Source: Chitinophaga eiseniae
GTDB taxonomy: Bacteria; Bacteroidota; Bacteroidia; Chitinophagales; Chitinophagaceae
Direction: 5' to 3'
DNA length: 64,000 nt
Assembly (NCBI RefSeq): GCF_900167135.1
Contig: NZ_FUWZ01000001.1
Span: 558,001-622,000 of the forward strand
Numbering within the stretch: position 1 is the first letter of the stretch; each line of letters opens with the position of its first letter. The notes below the pieces were generated by a model, which saw only the letters and a list, made by a program, of their open reading frames with translations, was not told where the DNA came from and did not search any database. Made by a program: the position numbers and the translations under genes. Below are positions 34,703 through 42,091 of the stretch, in pieces.

Positions 34703-35785
34703 ATGAAAGGGATTTTCCTGTTAGCGGCAGGTGCTTTATTATCTGCCGGTGTTTATGCCCAGCAGGTGTCCGGAACGGTGAAAGGTGCAAATGGCAAAAA
34801 GCTGTACCTGTTTGATGACCAGGATAACAATCCGGACGACTCGCTGACCATACAGAACGAACAGTTTACCTTTAAGGTAAAAGCAGGCAAGGAACCTTCA
34901 GTATATGCGCTGATTCTGCAGGATGTGAATTATCCCATGCTGTTCGTGTCCGGTGGAGAGCCTATCCATTTTACGACCACCACGGCCACCTACCCGCTGG
35001 CATCTGCCGTAAAAGGCAATGAAAACACGGTCGCCATGCAGGCCTATCAGAAAGCCTTCGATCCATTGATCAAACGTGCGCAGGACCTCAACCAGGAAGC
35101 GCGCGAAATCAACCCGGAAGATGAACCGACCAAAAACGCTTTCCGTAAGAAAGCCGATCAGTTCAGCAAAGACATCGTGAAAACAGGCACTGATTTTATT
35201 AAGTCGCATCCTAAAAGCATCGCCAGTATCTGGCTGATGATGAACGAGCTGCGTTCCCGCGTAGAGCCCGCTGAGTTTCAGCAGCTGTTTGAGTCACTGG
35301 ACAAATCCGTACGCGAAAGCGCTTACGGCAATAGTGTTACCGCCTACATAAAAAGCCTGAAGGCAAATGCGGTGAATATTCCCGCGGATGATTTTTCCCA
35401 GGAAGATGCCAAGGGCAACCCGGTAAAACTGTCTTCTTTCAGAGGAAAATATGTGCTGGTAGATTTCTGGGCCAGCTGGTGCGGCCCGTGCAGACAGGAA
35501 AATCCGAATGTGGTAAAAGCGTTTAACAAGTATAAAGGCAAGAACTTCACCATCCTCGGCGTATCGCTGGATAATGACCGGGACCGCTGGCTGCGGGCCG
35601 TTCAGCAGGATGGGCTTGCCTGGACGCAGGTGTCTGACCTGAAAGGATGGGGCAACGAGGTAGCGGTGCAGTATGGTATCCAGTCTATCCCTGCCAATAT
35701 GCTGATTGGCCCTGACGGCACTATCCTGGCGCGCAACCTGCGCGGGGAGGAACTGGAACAGAAACTCCAGGAAATCCTGAAATAG
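34703..35785 (+). CDS. TlpA-like thioredoxin with N-terminal DUF4369-type domain
   Basis: A 360-residue exported protein. Signal peptide MKGIFLLAAGALLSAGVYAQ; a beta-rich DUF4369-like domain (~22-120, VSGTVKGANGKKLYLFDDQDN); a helical linker; and a C-terminal thioredoxin fold with FWASWCGPCRQENPNV, the CGPC redox motif at 260-263. Such proteins reduce disulphides or deliver electrons in the periplasm, for example in cytochrome maturation or stress responses. It is followed 74 bp later by a paralogue with the same architecture. The exact partner is not known. Confidence 0.9.
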   Translation: MKGIFLLAAGALLSAGVYAQQVSGTVKGANGKKLYLFDDQDNNPDDSLTIQNEQFTFKVKAGKEPSVYALILQDVNYPMLFVSGGEPIHFTTTTATYPLASAVKGNENTVAMQAYQKAFDPLIKRAQDLNQEAREINPEDEPTKNAFRKKADQFSKDIVKTGTDFIKSHPKSIASIWLMMNELRSRVEPAEFQQLFESLDKSVRESAYGNSVTAYIKSLKANAVNIPADDFSQEDAKGNPVKLSSFRGKYVLVDFWASWCGPCRQENPNVVKAFNKYKGKNFTILGVSLDNDRDRWLRAVQQDGLAWTQVSDLKGWGNEVAVQYGIQSIPANMLIGPDGTILARNLRGEELEQKLQEILK

Positions 35786-35803
35786 CCGTTTATCAAAATC
35801 AGG

Positions 35804-35834
35804 TTGACAATACGCGGCTGATTTATCAAATTTG
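35804..35834 (+). promoter_or_regulatory. Candidate promoter of the second TlpA-like gene
   Basis: TTG (35804-35806), a 20-bp spacer and CAAATTTG (35827-35834, one mismatch) lie 25 bp upstream of the ATG at 35860. Confidence 0.4.
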
Positions 35835-35859
35835 TTATTCGTTAAAAAATTAAAAACCA

Positions 35860-37002
35860 ATGAAGAAATATTTTGTAGGGATCGCCCTACTGATGCCGGC
35901 TGTAGCGTTGTTCGCTCAGGGAAAAAAAGCAGGAACTGCAGGCAAACCGTTCACTATCCAGGGAACTATCTCTCAACAGCAGAAACCTGCTGTCATATTC
36001 CTCAGAATGCGCAAAGGCGGTGAATATCTGACCGACAGCGCGCAGGTGAAAGACGGTAAGTTCACCTTTAACGGTACGCTGGAAGAACCGCTGCTGGCCA
36101 GCCTGATGCTGGTACAGCGCAGTGGCGAAAAACCCGTGTCCATGGGCCGTGATATGCTCGCCGTATTCCTGGACAAGGGCAACATCGTAGTAGCCACCAC
36201 CGATTCTATCAGTAAGGCTACTGTTAGCGGTTCCCGTGCTCATGAGGACTATAAGCTGCTGCAGGAGCAACTGAAAAAGGTGAACGAAAAAGGTACCGCG
36301 TTGCAGCAACAGTACCGCGAGCTGGCTAAAAATAAAGATGAAGAGGGTCTCAAAAAGCTGGAATCCGCTTTTGATGCACTGGATGCAGAAGAAAAGAAAA
36401 TAGAGAACGAGTTCTTCACTAAAAACGCCGGTTCTCCCATCGCACTGTACGTGCTAAACCAGGTAGCCGGTTATGATATCAAACCTGAACAGGTAACGCC
36501 ACTTTACAAAAAGCTGAACAAGGAAGCGAAAAACTCTCCTTCCGGTAAAGAGTTCGCCAAACGTCTCGAATCAGCCCGCAAAACAGCGGTAGGCCAGTCC
36601 GCTCTGGAATTTGCACAAGCAGATGCCAACGGTAAAAACATCAGCCTGTCTTCCTTCCGCGGAAAATATGTACTGGTAGATTTCTGGGCCAGCTGGTGCG
36701 GTCCCTGCCGCGCTGAAAACCCTAACGTGGTAAAAGCTTACGACAAATTCAAAGACAAAGGTTTTGACATCCTGGGCGTGTCCCTCGATGATAAAAAAGA
36801 TAAATGGCTGGCTGCCGTAGAAGCCGACAAACTCACCTGGTCACATGTTTCCGACCTGAAAGGCTGGAAAAATGCTGCCGCTGAACTGTACGGCGTACGG
36901 GCTATCCCGCAGAACGTGCTGATCGACCCGAAAGGAAAGATCGTTGCTAAAAACCTGCGTGGCGAAGACCTCGAAAAGAAATTAGCAGAGGTGCTGCCTT
37001 AA
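35860..37002 (+). CDS. TlpA-like thioredoxin with N-terminal DUF4369-type domain (paralogue)
   Basis: A 380-residue paralogue of the preceding gene. Signal peptide MKKYFVGIALLMPAVALFAQ; DUF4369-like domain (FTIQGTISQQQKPAVIFLRM, FTFNGTLEEPLLASLML); a charged helical linker (~125-190, rich in Lys/Glu); and a thioredoxin domain with FWASWCGPCRAENPNVV, CGPC at 280-283. The two proteins share the stretch SSFRGKYVLVDFWASWCGPC exactly, a sign of tandem duplication. It ends with a good intrinsic terminator at 37033. It is probably a periplasmic disulphide reductase; the substrate is unknown. Confidence 0.9.
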   Translation: MKKYFVGIALLMPAVALFAQGKKAGTAGKPFTIQGTISQQQKPAVIFLRMRKGGEYLTDSAQVKDGKFTFNGTLEEPLLASLMLVQRSGEKPVSMGRDMLAVFLDKGNIVVATTDSISKATVSGSRAHEDYKLLQEQLKKVNEKGTALQQQYRELAKNKDEEGLKKLESAFDALDAEEKKIENEFFTKNAGSPIALYVLNQVAGYDIKPEQVTPLYKKLNKEAKNSPSGKEFAKRLESARKTAVGQSALEFAQADANGKNISLSSFRGKYVLVDFWASWCGPCRAENPNVVKAYDKFKDKGFDILGVSLDDKKDKWLAAVEADKLTWSHVSDLKGWKNAAAELYGVRAIPQNVLIDPKGKIVAKNLRGEDLEKKLAEVLP

Positions 37003-37032
37003 TTACTCCGAAGGTTTAAAACAAAGTATACC

Positions 37033-37061
37033 GGGCTGGCCTGATGAGGTCAGCCCTTTTT
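37033..37061 (+). terminator. Terminator after the TlpA-like pair
   Basis: GGGCTGGCC (37033-37041), loop TGATGA, GGTCAGCCC (37048-37056) with one G-T wobble, followed by five T residues. Confidence 0.8.
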
Positions 37062-37085
37062 ATTACCCAGGTCTTCGCCCTTCAC

Positions 37086-37380
37086 CTTCGTCTCCACGAC
37101 CTGCCTCTTTTCCTTCTTCAACTTTAGCCTCCGCCTTCTGCCTTCGCCCTTCGCCTTCGTCTCCACGACCTGCCTCTTTTCCTTCTTCAACTTTAGCCTC
37201 CGTCTTCTGCCTTCGCCTTCGTCTTCGTCTCCACGGCCTGCCTCTTCTCCTTCTTCAACTTTAGCCTCCGCCTTCGCCTCCGTCTCCACGGCCTGCCTCT
37301 TCCACTTCTTCATCTTTAGCTTCCGTCTCCGTCTCCGCCTTCTGCCTTCGCTTCCACCTTCACAGTTCGCCTTAGCCTTC
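37086..37380. repeat. Pyrimidine-rich minisatellite
   Basis: About four degenerate copies of a 68-69-bp unit beginning CTTCGTCTCCACGACCTGCC occupy this stretch. The first three begin at 37086, 37155 and 37223. The plus strand is almost entirely C and T; the minus strand is purine-rich. A minus-strand frame of 128 codons (37050-37436) runs through it, very rich in Lys, Arg and Glu. The 68-bp step between copies 2 and 3 breaks the reading frame of the unit, so the repeat is kept at DNA level and is probably not a gene. Confidence 0.8.
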
Positions 37381-37512
37381 TCCCCGCCACCCCTCACCTC
37401 GCACTGTTTCTTCACACTCCCTGCAATTCTTATCATGATTATGATTTTATCTATTGATAATTAATTAGTTATGGGAATAGTCTTCATCTCCCGAAAAAAA
37501 TATATTTTGAAT

Positions 37513-37546
37513 TACGAAACTTTCGTAGATTTACGAAACATTCGTA
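37513..37546 (+). promoter_or_regulatory. Tandem BlaI-type operator
   Basis: Two palindromes of the form TACGAA-N3-TTCGTA (37513-37527 and 37532-37546), spaced 4 bp apart, lie 22 bp upstream of the repressor gene. TATATTTTG, a near -7 box, lies just upstream. BlaI/MecI repressors bind such dyads and control their own operon. Confidence 0.75.
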
Positions 37547-37568
37547 ATTAAGTTAATTCACACACTAT

Positions 37569-37928
37569 ATGGAAAAACTCACACAGCAGGAGGAAGCGGC
37601 CATGCTGGCGATATGGAAAACGGAGAAAGGGTTTGTGAAGGATTTTCTGGAGAACCATCCGGCGCCGGCGCCGCCTTATACTACGCTGGCATCTACAATT
37701 AAAAATTTAGAGAAAAAAGGATATGTGGAAAGCCGGAAGGTAGGTAACGTATATGAATACACGCCGGTGATCGCGGAAGTGACCTACAAAAACAAATTCA
37801 TGAATGGTTTTGTAAAGGACTACTTCGAGAACTCCTACAAAGAGCTGGTTTCCTTCTTCGCGAAGGAGAAAAAGATCAGCCCGGAAGAGTTGAAAGAGAT
37901 CATTAAGATGATTGAAAACGGTAAATGA
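37569..37928 (+). CDS. BlaI/MecI/CopY-family repressor
   Basis: A 119-residue winged-helix repressor. It has EKLTQQEEAAMLAIWKTEKGFVKDFLENHP, then TLASTIKNLEKKGYVESRKVGNVYEYTPVI, and a C-terminal dimerisation helix region (NKFMNGFVKDYFENSYKELVSFFAKEKK). In the paradigm the repressor is inactivated when its sensor M56 protease is activated; the M56 gene begins 16 bp downstream. The two operator dyads upstream support autoregulation. In Bacteroidota such pairs are widespread and rarely linked to beta-lactamases, and none is present here. Confidence 0.93.
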   Translation: MEKLTQQEEAAMLAIWKTEKGFVKDFLENHPAPAPPYTTLASTIKNLEKKGYVESRKVGNVYEYTPVIAEVTYKNKFMNGFVKDYFENSYKELVSFFAKEKKISPEELKEIIKMIENGK

Positions 37929-37944
37929 TTAAAACCCGGAAACA

Positions 37945-39621
37945 ATGATACCTGCCATACTGATATACCTGTTCAAAGCCAATGTGGCGCTTACCTTATT
38001 TTTCCTGGCTTACCGGCTGGGGCTGCGGCGGCTGACTTTTTACACGCTTAATCGTGTATTTCTGTTGTGCGGCATCGTTTGCTCATCCCTGTTTCCGCTG
38101 GTGTCTGTCAACACGTTTGTGGAACGGCATGAAACCCTCGCCGGCGGTATCGCTTACCTGCCGGACCTCAGCGCACTAACGGCACCGGCTGAACGATTCA
38201 CCATGTGGACCGTCCTCGTGTATGTCTTCTGGGCAGGAGTAGCGGTCATGACGGTACGCCTCGCCATACAGTTACTGTCCCTGTGGAAAATACACCGGTG
38301 TTCCAGGCCGGCCAATGTAGACGGCGTGCCCGTAAGGGCTTTGCAGCAGCAGGTAAACCCATTTTCTTTTTTTCGCCATATTTATATCAACCCCTCCCTG
38401 CACCTGCCGGAAGAAAGGTTGGGCATCCTCAGCCACGAAAAAGTACATGTACGGCAGTGGCACAGCGCGGATGTGGTGCTGGGAGAACTGAACAACATCT
38501 TCTACTGGTTTAATCCGGGCGCATGGCTCATGAAAACGGCCATCCGTGAAAACCTGGAATTTATTACGGACCGCCATCTGCTCAAAGAAGGCGTAGACAA
38601 AGCCGCTTATCAATACAGTCTCATAAAAGTTAGTGGGATCCCATATGCGACGGCCATCGCAAACAATTTCAATTTCTCACATTTAAAAAACAGGATCATT
38701 ATGATGAACAGGAAAAAATCATCCACTTTCCAGCTGGTGCGCTATGTGGCGCTCGGCGCAGTGGTAGGAGGCCTGGTATTATCGCTCAACTACAGCAGGG
38801 CTTCCGTTGGTCCGCAGGTGGTAAAAGCTGTCCGCGACTCCCAGGAGAGAAGCCTGGTATTATCGCTCCACTACAACAAGACTTCTGTTGGTCCAGAGGG
38901 GGTGAAAGCTGTCCGCGACTCTCAGCCGGCGGTGGCGGCCGCTCCCATGGGAATCAGGATAGTAAAGGAGGGCGACGAGGTAAAGGTCGCCATGGCGGAC
39001 GCACAAAATGCCCCCACAGCCCAACCCGCTGCAACAGCAAAAAATGCGGCTCCCAAAGCCAACAGCCATCCCAGTCCGGCCCCACAGGCAAAACCTGCCA
39101 TAGCGGTAAGGACCGGAGGTGAACAACCACTCTATCTGCTCAATGACAGGGTGATCACCCAGGCAGAAATGAACAGTCTCAACCCAAACGACATAGAATC
39201 TGTTAACGTATTCAAGGGCAGCGGCATCACTGACGACGTTCTTACTCAATACGGTGAAAAAGCCCGCAATGGAATTGTGGCCATCTACACCCGTACCTGG
39301 GTAGCTACCGGGAAAAAACGTTTCGGCGCCGCTCCTACATCTACTGTTGCCGGTACTGCCACTTCCGGAGGAGCCTCCACTTTCATGGCTACACAAAGTA
39401 GCGGTGTGCATACGGGAAACGCTGCGACGAACGTAAAGACCAATACAAATACCAATGCCAACACGAACACCAGTACCAATACCGACTCGCAGGTAAACGT
39501 TAAAATCGTTGCTGAAGGGAATCCGGTAGCGAATATTACTTCCGAAAACGCTGTCTCCATCACGGCTGATAAAATCATCGTTCAGGACAAGAAAAACACG
39601 CAAAAAACCGGAAAGCAATAA
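37945..39621 (+). CDS. M56-family membrane metalloprotease/sensor with TonB-plug-like C-terminus
   Basis: A 558-residue protein. Four N-terminal membrane spans surround the protease domain; the zinc motif HEKVH is at 164-168 in ILSHEKVHVRQWHSADVVLGEL. After a fifth hydrophobic segment (~270) lies a 27-residue tandem duplication (period 81 bp, from 38771 and 38852; LVLSLNYSRASVGPQVVKAV and LVLSLHYNKTSVGPEGVKAV). The periplasmic part contains a TonB-receptor-plug-like segment (LNPNDIESVNVFKGSGI...YGEKARNGIVAIYTR) and a Thr/Asn-rich low-complexity tail. It is the partner of the BlaI-type repressor. The plug-like part replaces the penicillin-binding sensor of BlaR1, so the signal is probably not a beta-lactam. 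Confidence 0.9.
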   Translation: MIPAILIYLFKANVALTLFFLAYRLGLRRLTFYTLNRVFLLCGIVCSSLFPLVSVNTFVERHETLAGGIAYLPDLSALTAPAERFTMWTVLVYVFWAGVAVMTVRLAIQLLSLWKIHRCSRPANVDGVPVRALQQQVNPFSFFRHIYINPSLHLPEERLGILSHEKVHVRQWHSADVVLGELNNIFYWFNPGAWLMKTAIRENLEFITDRHLLKEGVDKAAYQYSLIKVSGIPYATAIANNFNFSHLKNRIIMMNRKKSSTFQLVRYVALGAVVGGLVLSLNYSRASVGPQVVKAVRDSQERSLVLSLHYNKTSVGPEGVKAVRDSQPAVAAAPMGIRIVKEGDEVKVAMADAQNAPTAQPAATAKNAAPKANSHPSPAPQAKPAIAVRTGGEQPLYLLNDRVITQAEMNSLNPNDIESVNVFKGSGITDDVLTQYGEKARNGIVAIYTRTWVATGKKRFGAAPTSTVAGTATSGGASTFMATQSSGVHTGNAATNVKTNTNTNANTNTSTNTDSQVNVKIVAEGNPVANITSENAVSITADKIIVQDKKNTQKTGKQ

Positions 39622-39655
39622 TAGACAATAAACTACGCATATTAACCCACAAAAA

Positions 39656-39682
39656 GCCACGGTCCGCCACCGTGGCATTTTT
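39656..39682 (+). terminator. Terminator after the M56 gene
   Basis: GCCACGGT (39656-39663), loop CCGCC, ACCGTGGC (39669-39676), then ATTTTT. It ends the BlaI-M56 operon. Confidence 0.8.
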
Positions 39683-39746
39683 GTTGAAAGACAACTTTCT
39701 CCGGACCTTAACGTTATACTTAAGCACCCGGATAAAATTGTTGTCT

Positions 39747-40205
39747 ATGTTACAGAAAGGCGATCAAGCACCCGATTTTACCCTCGCGGCATCTCCCGAT
39801 AAAATGGTTACGCTTTCGGACCTCCGGGGTAAAAATGTGATACTGGCGTTTTATCCGGCCGACTGGAGCCCGGTATGTACCGATCAAATGGGACTGTACA
39901 ACGAAATGCTCCGTTTTTTTGAACGTCATAACGCGGTATTACTGGGTATTTCGGTAGACGGAAAATGGTGCCACCAGGCTTTTGCAAAGGACAGAAACCT
40001 GCATTTCGACCTGCTGGCCGATTTTGAACCGAAAGGGGCTGTCTCCCGGCAATATGGCGTGTATAAAAATGGTGAGAGCCTGCGTGCGCTGTTTGTCATA
40101 GACGATCAGGGTGTAATACAATGGAGCTATCTGTCGCCCATCGGGGAGAACCCGGGCGCCGATGGTATCCTGCAGGCACTGGAAACGATGAACGCAACGG
40201 CCTGA
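39747..40205 (+). CDS. Peroxiredoxin (AhpC/TSA family)
   Basis: A 152-residue thioredoxin-fold peroxidase. LQKGDQAPDFTLAASPD is the family start and YPADWSPVCTDQ carries the peroxidatic Cys44. It reduces hydroperoxides; no clear resolving Cys lies in the C-terminal part, so it may be 1-Cys or AhpE/BCP-like. The frame opens at 39672, but that start lies inside the preceding terminator; the ATG at 39747 gives the normal N-terminus. The DsbA-like gene follows 32 bp later, a plausible redox pair. Confidence 0.88.
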   Translation: MLQKGDQAPDFTLAASPDKMVTLSDLRGKNVILAFYPADWSPVCTDQMGLYNEMLRFFERHNAVLLGISVDGKWCHQAFAKDRNLHFDLLADFEPKGAVSRQYGVYKNGESLRALFVIDDQGVIQWSYLSPIGENPGADGILQALETMNATA

Positions 40206-40237
40206 TACCGCTCTTTCGTCATTTGTAATTGAAACAT

Positions 40238-40738
40238 ATGCTTACACCTCCCATTACCAGCCGCGACCACGTCACAGGTAACCAGCAAGGCTCCACGGAG
40301 ATTGTGGAGTATGGCGACTTTCAATGTCCTTATTGTGGGGAAGCTTTTGGAATAGTCCGCGACCTGTTGCAGGCGCTCGGCAATGTAAAGTTCGTCTTCC
40401 GCCACTTTCCGCTGGCAGAATCGCACGAGTACGCCATGGATGCCGCTATAGCAACAGAAGCAGCAGCCAGGCAACAACAGTTCTGGCCCATGCATGATGC
40501 CCTGTACCAGCATCAGCAGGAACTTTCTGATGAGTTGTTCACTGAACTGGCGCAACAACTGCAGCTGAACCTGGACCAGTTCCGGGAAGACATGCAGGAC
40601 AACATACTGGTCAGCAAAGTAGAAGCTGATTTTGAAAGCGGCATCCGCAGCGGTGTAAACGGTACGCCCACTTTTTTCATTAACGGAAAGCGGTTTAACG
40701 GCGATTATCGGAACTTACTCGCCGTGGTTCGCCACTGA
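40238..40738 (+). CDS. DsbA-like thioredoxin-fold protein
   Basis: A 166-residue protein of the DsbA/Thioredoxin_4 group. VEYGDFQCPYCGEAF holds the CPYC redox motif at 30-33; KFVFRHFPLAESHEYAMDAAIA and the cis-Pro segment GVNGTPTFFINGKRFNGDYR are typical. No signal peptide is visible, so it may act in the cytoplasm like other leaderless members. The TTG at 40229 is an alternative start but ATG 40238 is preferred. Its last 24 bp overlap the end of the convergent formylglycine-generating-enzyme-like gene. Confidence 0.88.
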   Translation: MLTPPITSRDHVTGNQQGSTEIVEYGDFQCPYCGEAFGIVRDLLQALGNVKFVFRHFPLAESHEYAMDAAIATEAAARQQQFWPMHDALYQHQQELSDELFTELAQQLQLNLDQFREDMQDNILVSKVEADFESGIRSGVNGTPTFFINGKRFNGDYRNLLAVVRH

Positions 40739-41779
40739 CCGCACACAACGGAAACCGAGATTTGCAAGCCCCGATTCCGGCGTTGTCTTCATTCTGGCAG
40801 ACACCCGGTACCCCCGGCAGTACTCATCGCTGCACATGTAGGAACCCCCACGGATCACATGTTTCTGTTGCCCCGGATCTTCCGGATCATACCCCTTTGC
40901 CGGCCCTGCAGGGTTGGCAGTACCATTACCCACCTGCGCGTAGTAGTTGACATCGTACAGGTCAGACACCCATTCCCATACATTGCCGGCCATATCGTAG
41001 AGCTGGTAACCGTTAGGCTTATACGATTTCACCGGCGCTGTTGCCGTGAAACCGTCTGTGGTAGTAGTATCGTAAGGGAAATGTCCGTTCCATGTATTAG
41101 CCTTCGCCACGCCGCTGGTAAGCGCTTCGCCGCCCCAGGGATATAGCTGATTGGAAAGTCCGCCCCTGGCGGCATATTCCCACTCTGCCTCCGTCGGCAG
41201 CCGCTTGCCTGCCCATTGTGCGTAAGCCTGCGCATCCAGGTAGGATATCTGGGTCACCGGATGATCTTCGCGGCCTTTGATATCACTGTCCGGCCCCTCC
41301 GGATGCCGCCAGCTGGCGCCGGCAATAAAACTCCACCAGCCGGACACGTCATTCAACGGTACCCGGTGGTCAGGCGGCGTGAATACCAGCGCGCCTGCCG
41401 CCAGCATACTGCTGTCCGGCTCCGGAGAACCCGGAGGGAGACTGGCCATCAGCTCTTCTTTCGAAATCGGCTTTTCAGCAGTGGTGACATAACCGGTGGC
41501 CGCCACAAAAGCAGCAAATTCCCGGTTGGTGACCTCATGTTCATCCATCCAGAAACTGTCTACCCTGACAGTATGTTTGGGATACTCGTCGGGCATGCCC
41601 GTACTGTCATCTGCGCCCATACTGAAACTGCCGCCCGGTATCAATACCATCCGGTTCAAAGTATCCGGTGCCCCGGTGGCTGCAACAGCCGTATCCTGCT
41701 GAACGGGCGCTTTACCGCCGCCCCCGCAGGCCGTAAAGGCCGCCGCCATTATGCTGAGATATATCAAATGCCTGGTCAT
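40715..41779 (-). CDS. Formylglycine-generating-enzyme-like lipoprotein (SUMF1/FGE family)
   Basis: A 354-residue lipoprotein starting MTRHLIYLSIMAAAFTAC with lipidation Cys18. The FGE fold is complete: MVLIPGGSFSMGADD, FWMDEHEVTNREFAAFVAATGY, HPVTQISYLDAQAYAQWAGKRLPTEAEWEYAARGG, WEWVSDLY and near the C-terminus GGSYMCSDEYCRGYRVSAR and LGFRCVR. The two Cys of MCSDEYC match the active-site pair of true formylglycine-generating enzymes, which convert a sulfatase Cys to formylglycine; many SUMF1-domain proteins lack them. The open frame extends to 42028, but that part is translated repeat, so the ATG at 41779 is the real start. No sulfatase is adjacent. Confidence 0.87.
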   Translation of the reverse strand: MTRHLIYLSIMAAAFTACGGGGKAPVQQDTAVAATGAPDTLNRMVLIPGGSFSMGADDSTGMPDEYPKHTVRVDSFWMDEHEVTNREFAAFVAATGYVTTAEKPISKEELMASLPPGSPEPDSSMLAAGALVFTPPDHRVPLNDVSGWWSFIAGASWRHPEGPDSDIKGREDHPVTQISYLDAQAYAQWAGKRLPTEAEWEYAARGGLSNQLYPWGGEALTSGVAKANTWNGHFPYDTTTTDGFTATAPVKSYKPNGYQLYDMAGNVWEWVSDLYDVNYYAQVGNGTANPAGPAKGYDPEDPGQQKHVIRGGSYMCSDEYCRGYRVSARMKTTPESGLANLGFRCVRSVANHGE

Positions 41780-41826
41780 CTGCACAAAATAAAGCTTTCC
41801 GGCAAAGAAGCAAAGCGGTCCCGCGG

Positions 41827-41990
41827 AGTTCTCGCAAAGCACGCAAAGCAGCAAAGAGCGCAAAGATTTTTTTAAGTTAAAATAAGAAAGCAAAGGAGCG
41901 GAGATCAAATTTGATCTCCGCTCCTTTGCTTTCTCTGCTCGCTTATATGATCTTTGCGCTCTTTGCTGCTTTGCGTGCTTTGCGTGAACT
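41827..41990. repeat. Large palindromic repeat (CGCAAAG family, copy 2)
   Basis: Nearly perfect inverted repeat. The outer arms read AGTTCTCGCAAAGCACGCAA and its complement; the centre at 41885-41934 is a perfect 50-bp palindrome around AAGGAGCGGAGATCA. Its right arm, reverse-complemented, matches the left arm of the copy at 24511 almost base for base. It lies upstream of the FGE-like gene and of the divergent beta-glucosidase gene. In one frame it translates as HAKHAKQQRAQR, which produces a false N-terminal extension. Confidence 0.85.
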
Positions 41991-42091
41991 CTCCCTGTTA
42001 ACAATAAAATAATCACTTTTTTACGCAAAGAGTCGTAAACTGCAGGTTGATCTGATGCAGCCCGGCTGCACCGTTTATTCAGCTATTAGAT

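Noticed and set aside
37086..37380. Possible CRISPR array
   Set aside because: Units are directly adjacent and degenerate, with no spacers and no cas genes nearby.
37050..37436. 128-codon minus-strand frame rich in Lys, Arg and Glu
   Set aside because: It is produced by a pyrimidine-rich minisatellite whose copies do not keep a common reading frame; no domain or start context supports a gene.
41780..42028. 83-residue N-terminal extension of the FGE-like lipoprotein
   Set aside because: It is translated from the palindromic repeat (HAKHAKQQRAQR); a normal lipoprotein start lies at 41779.
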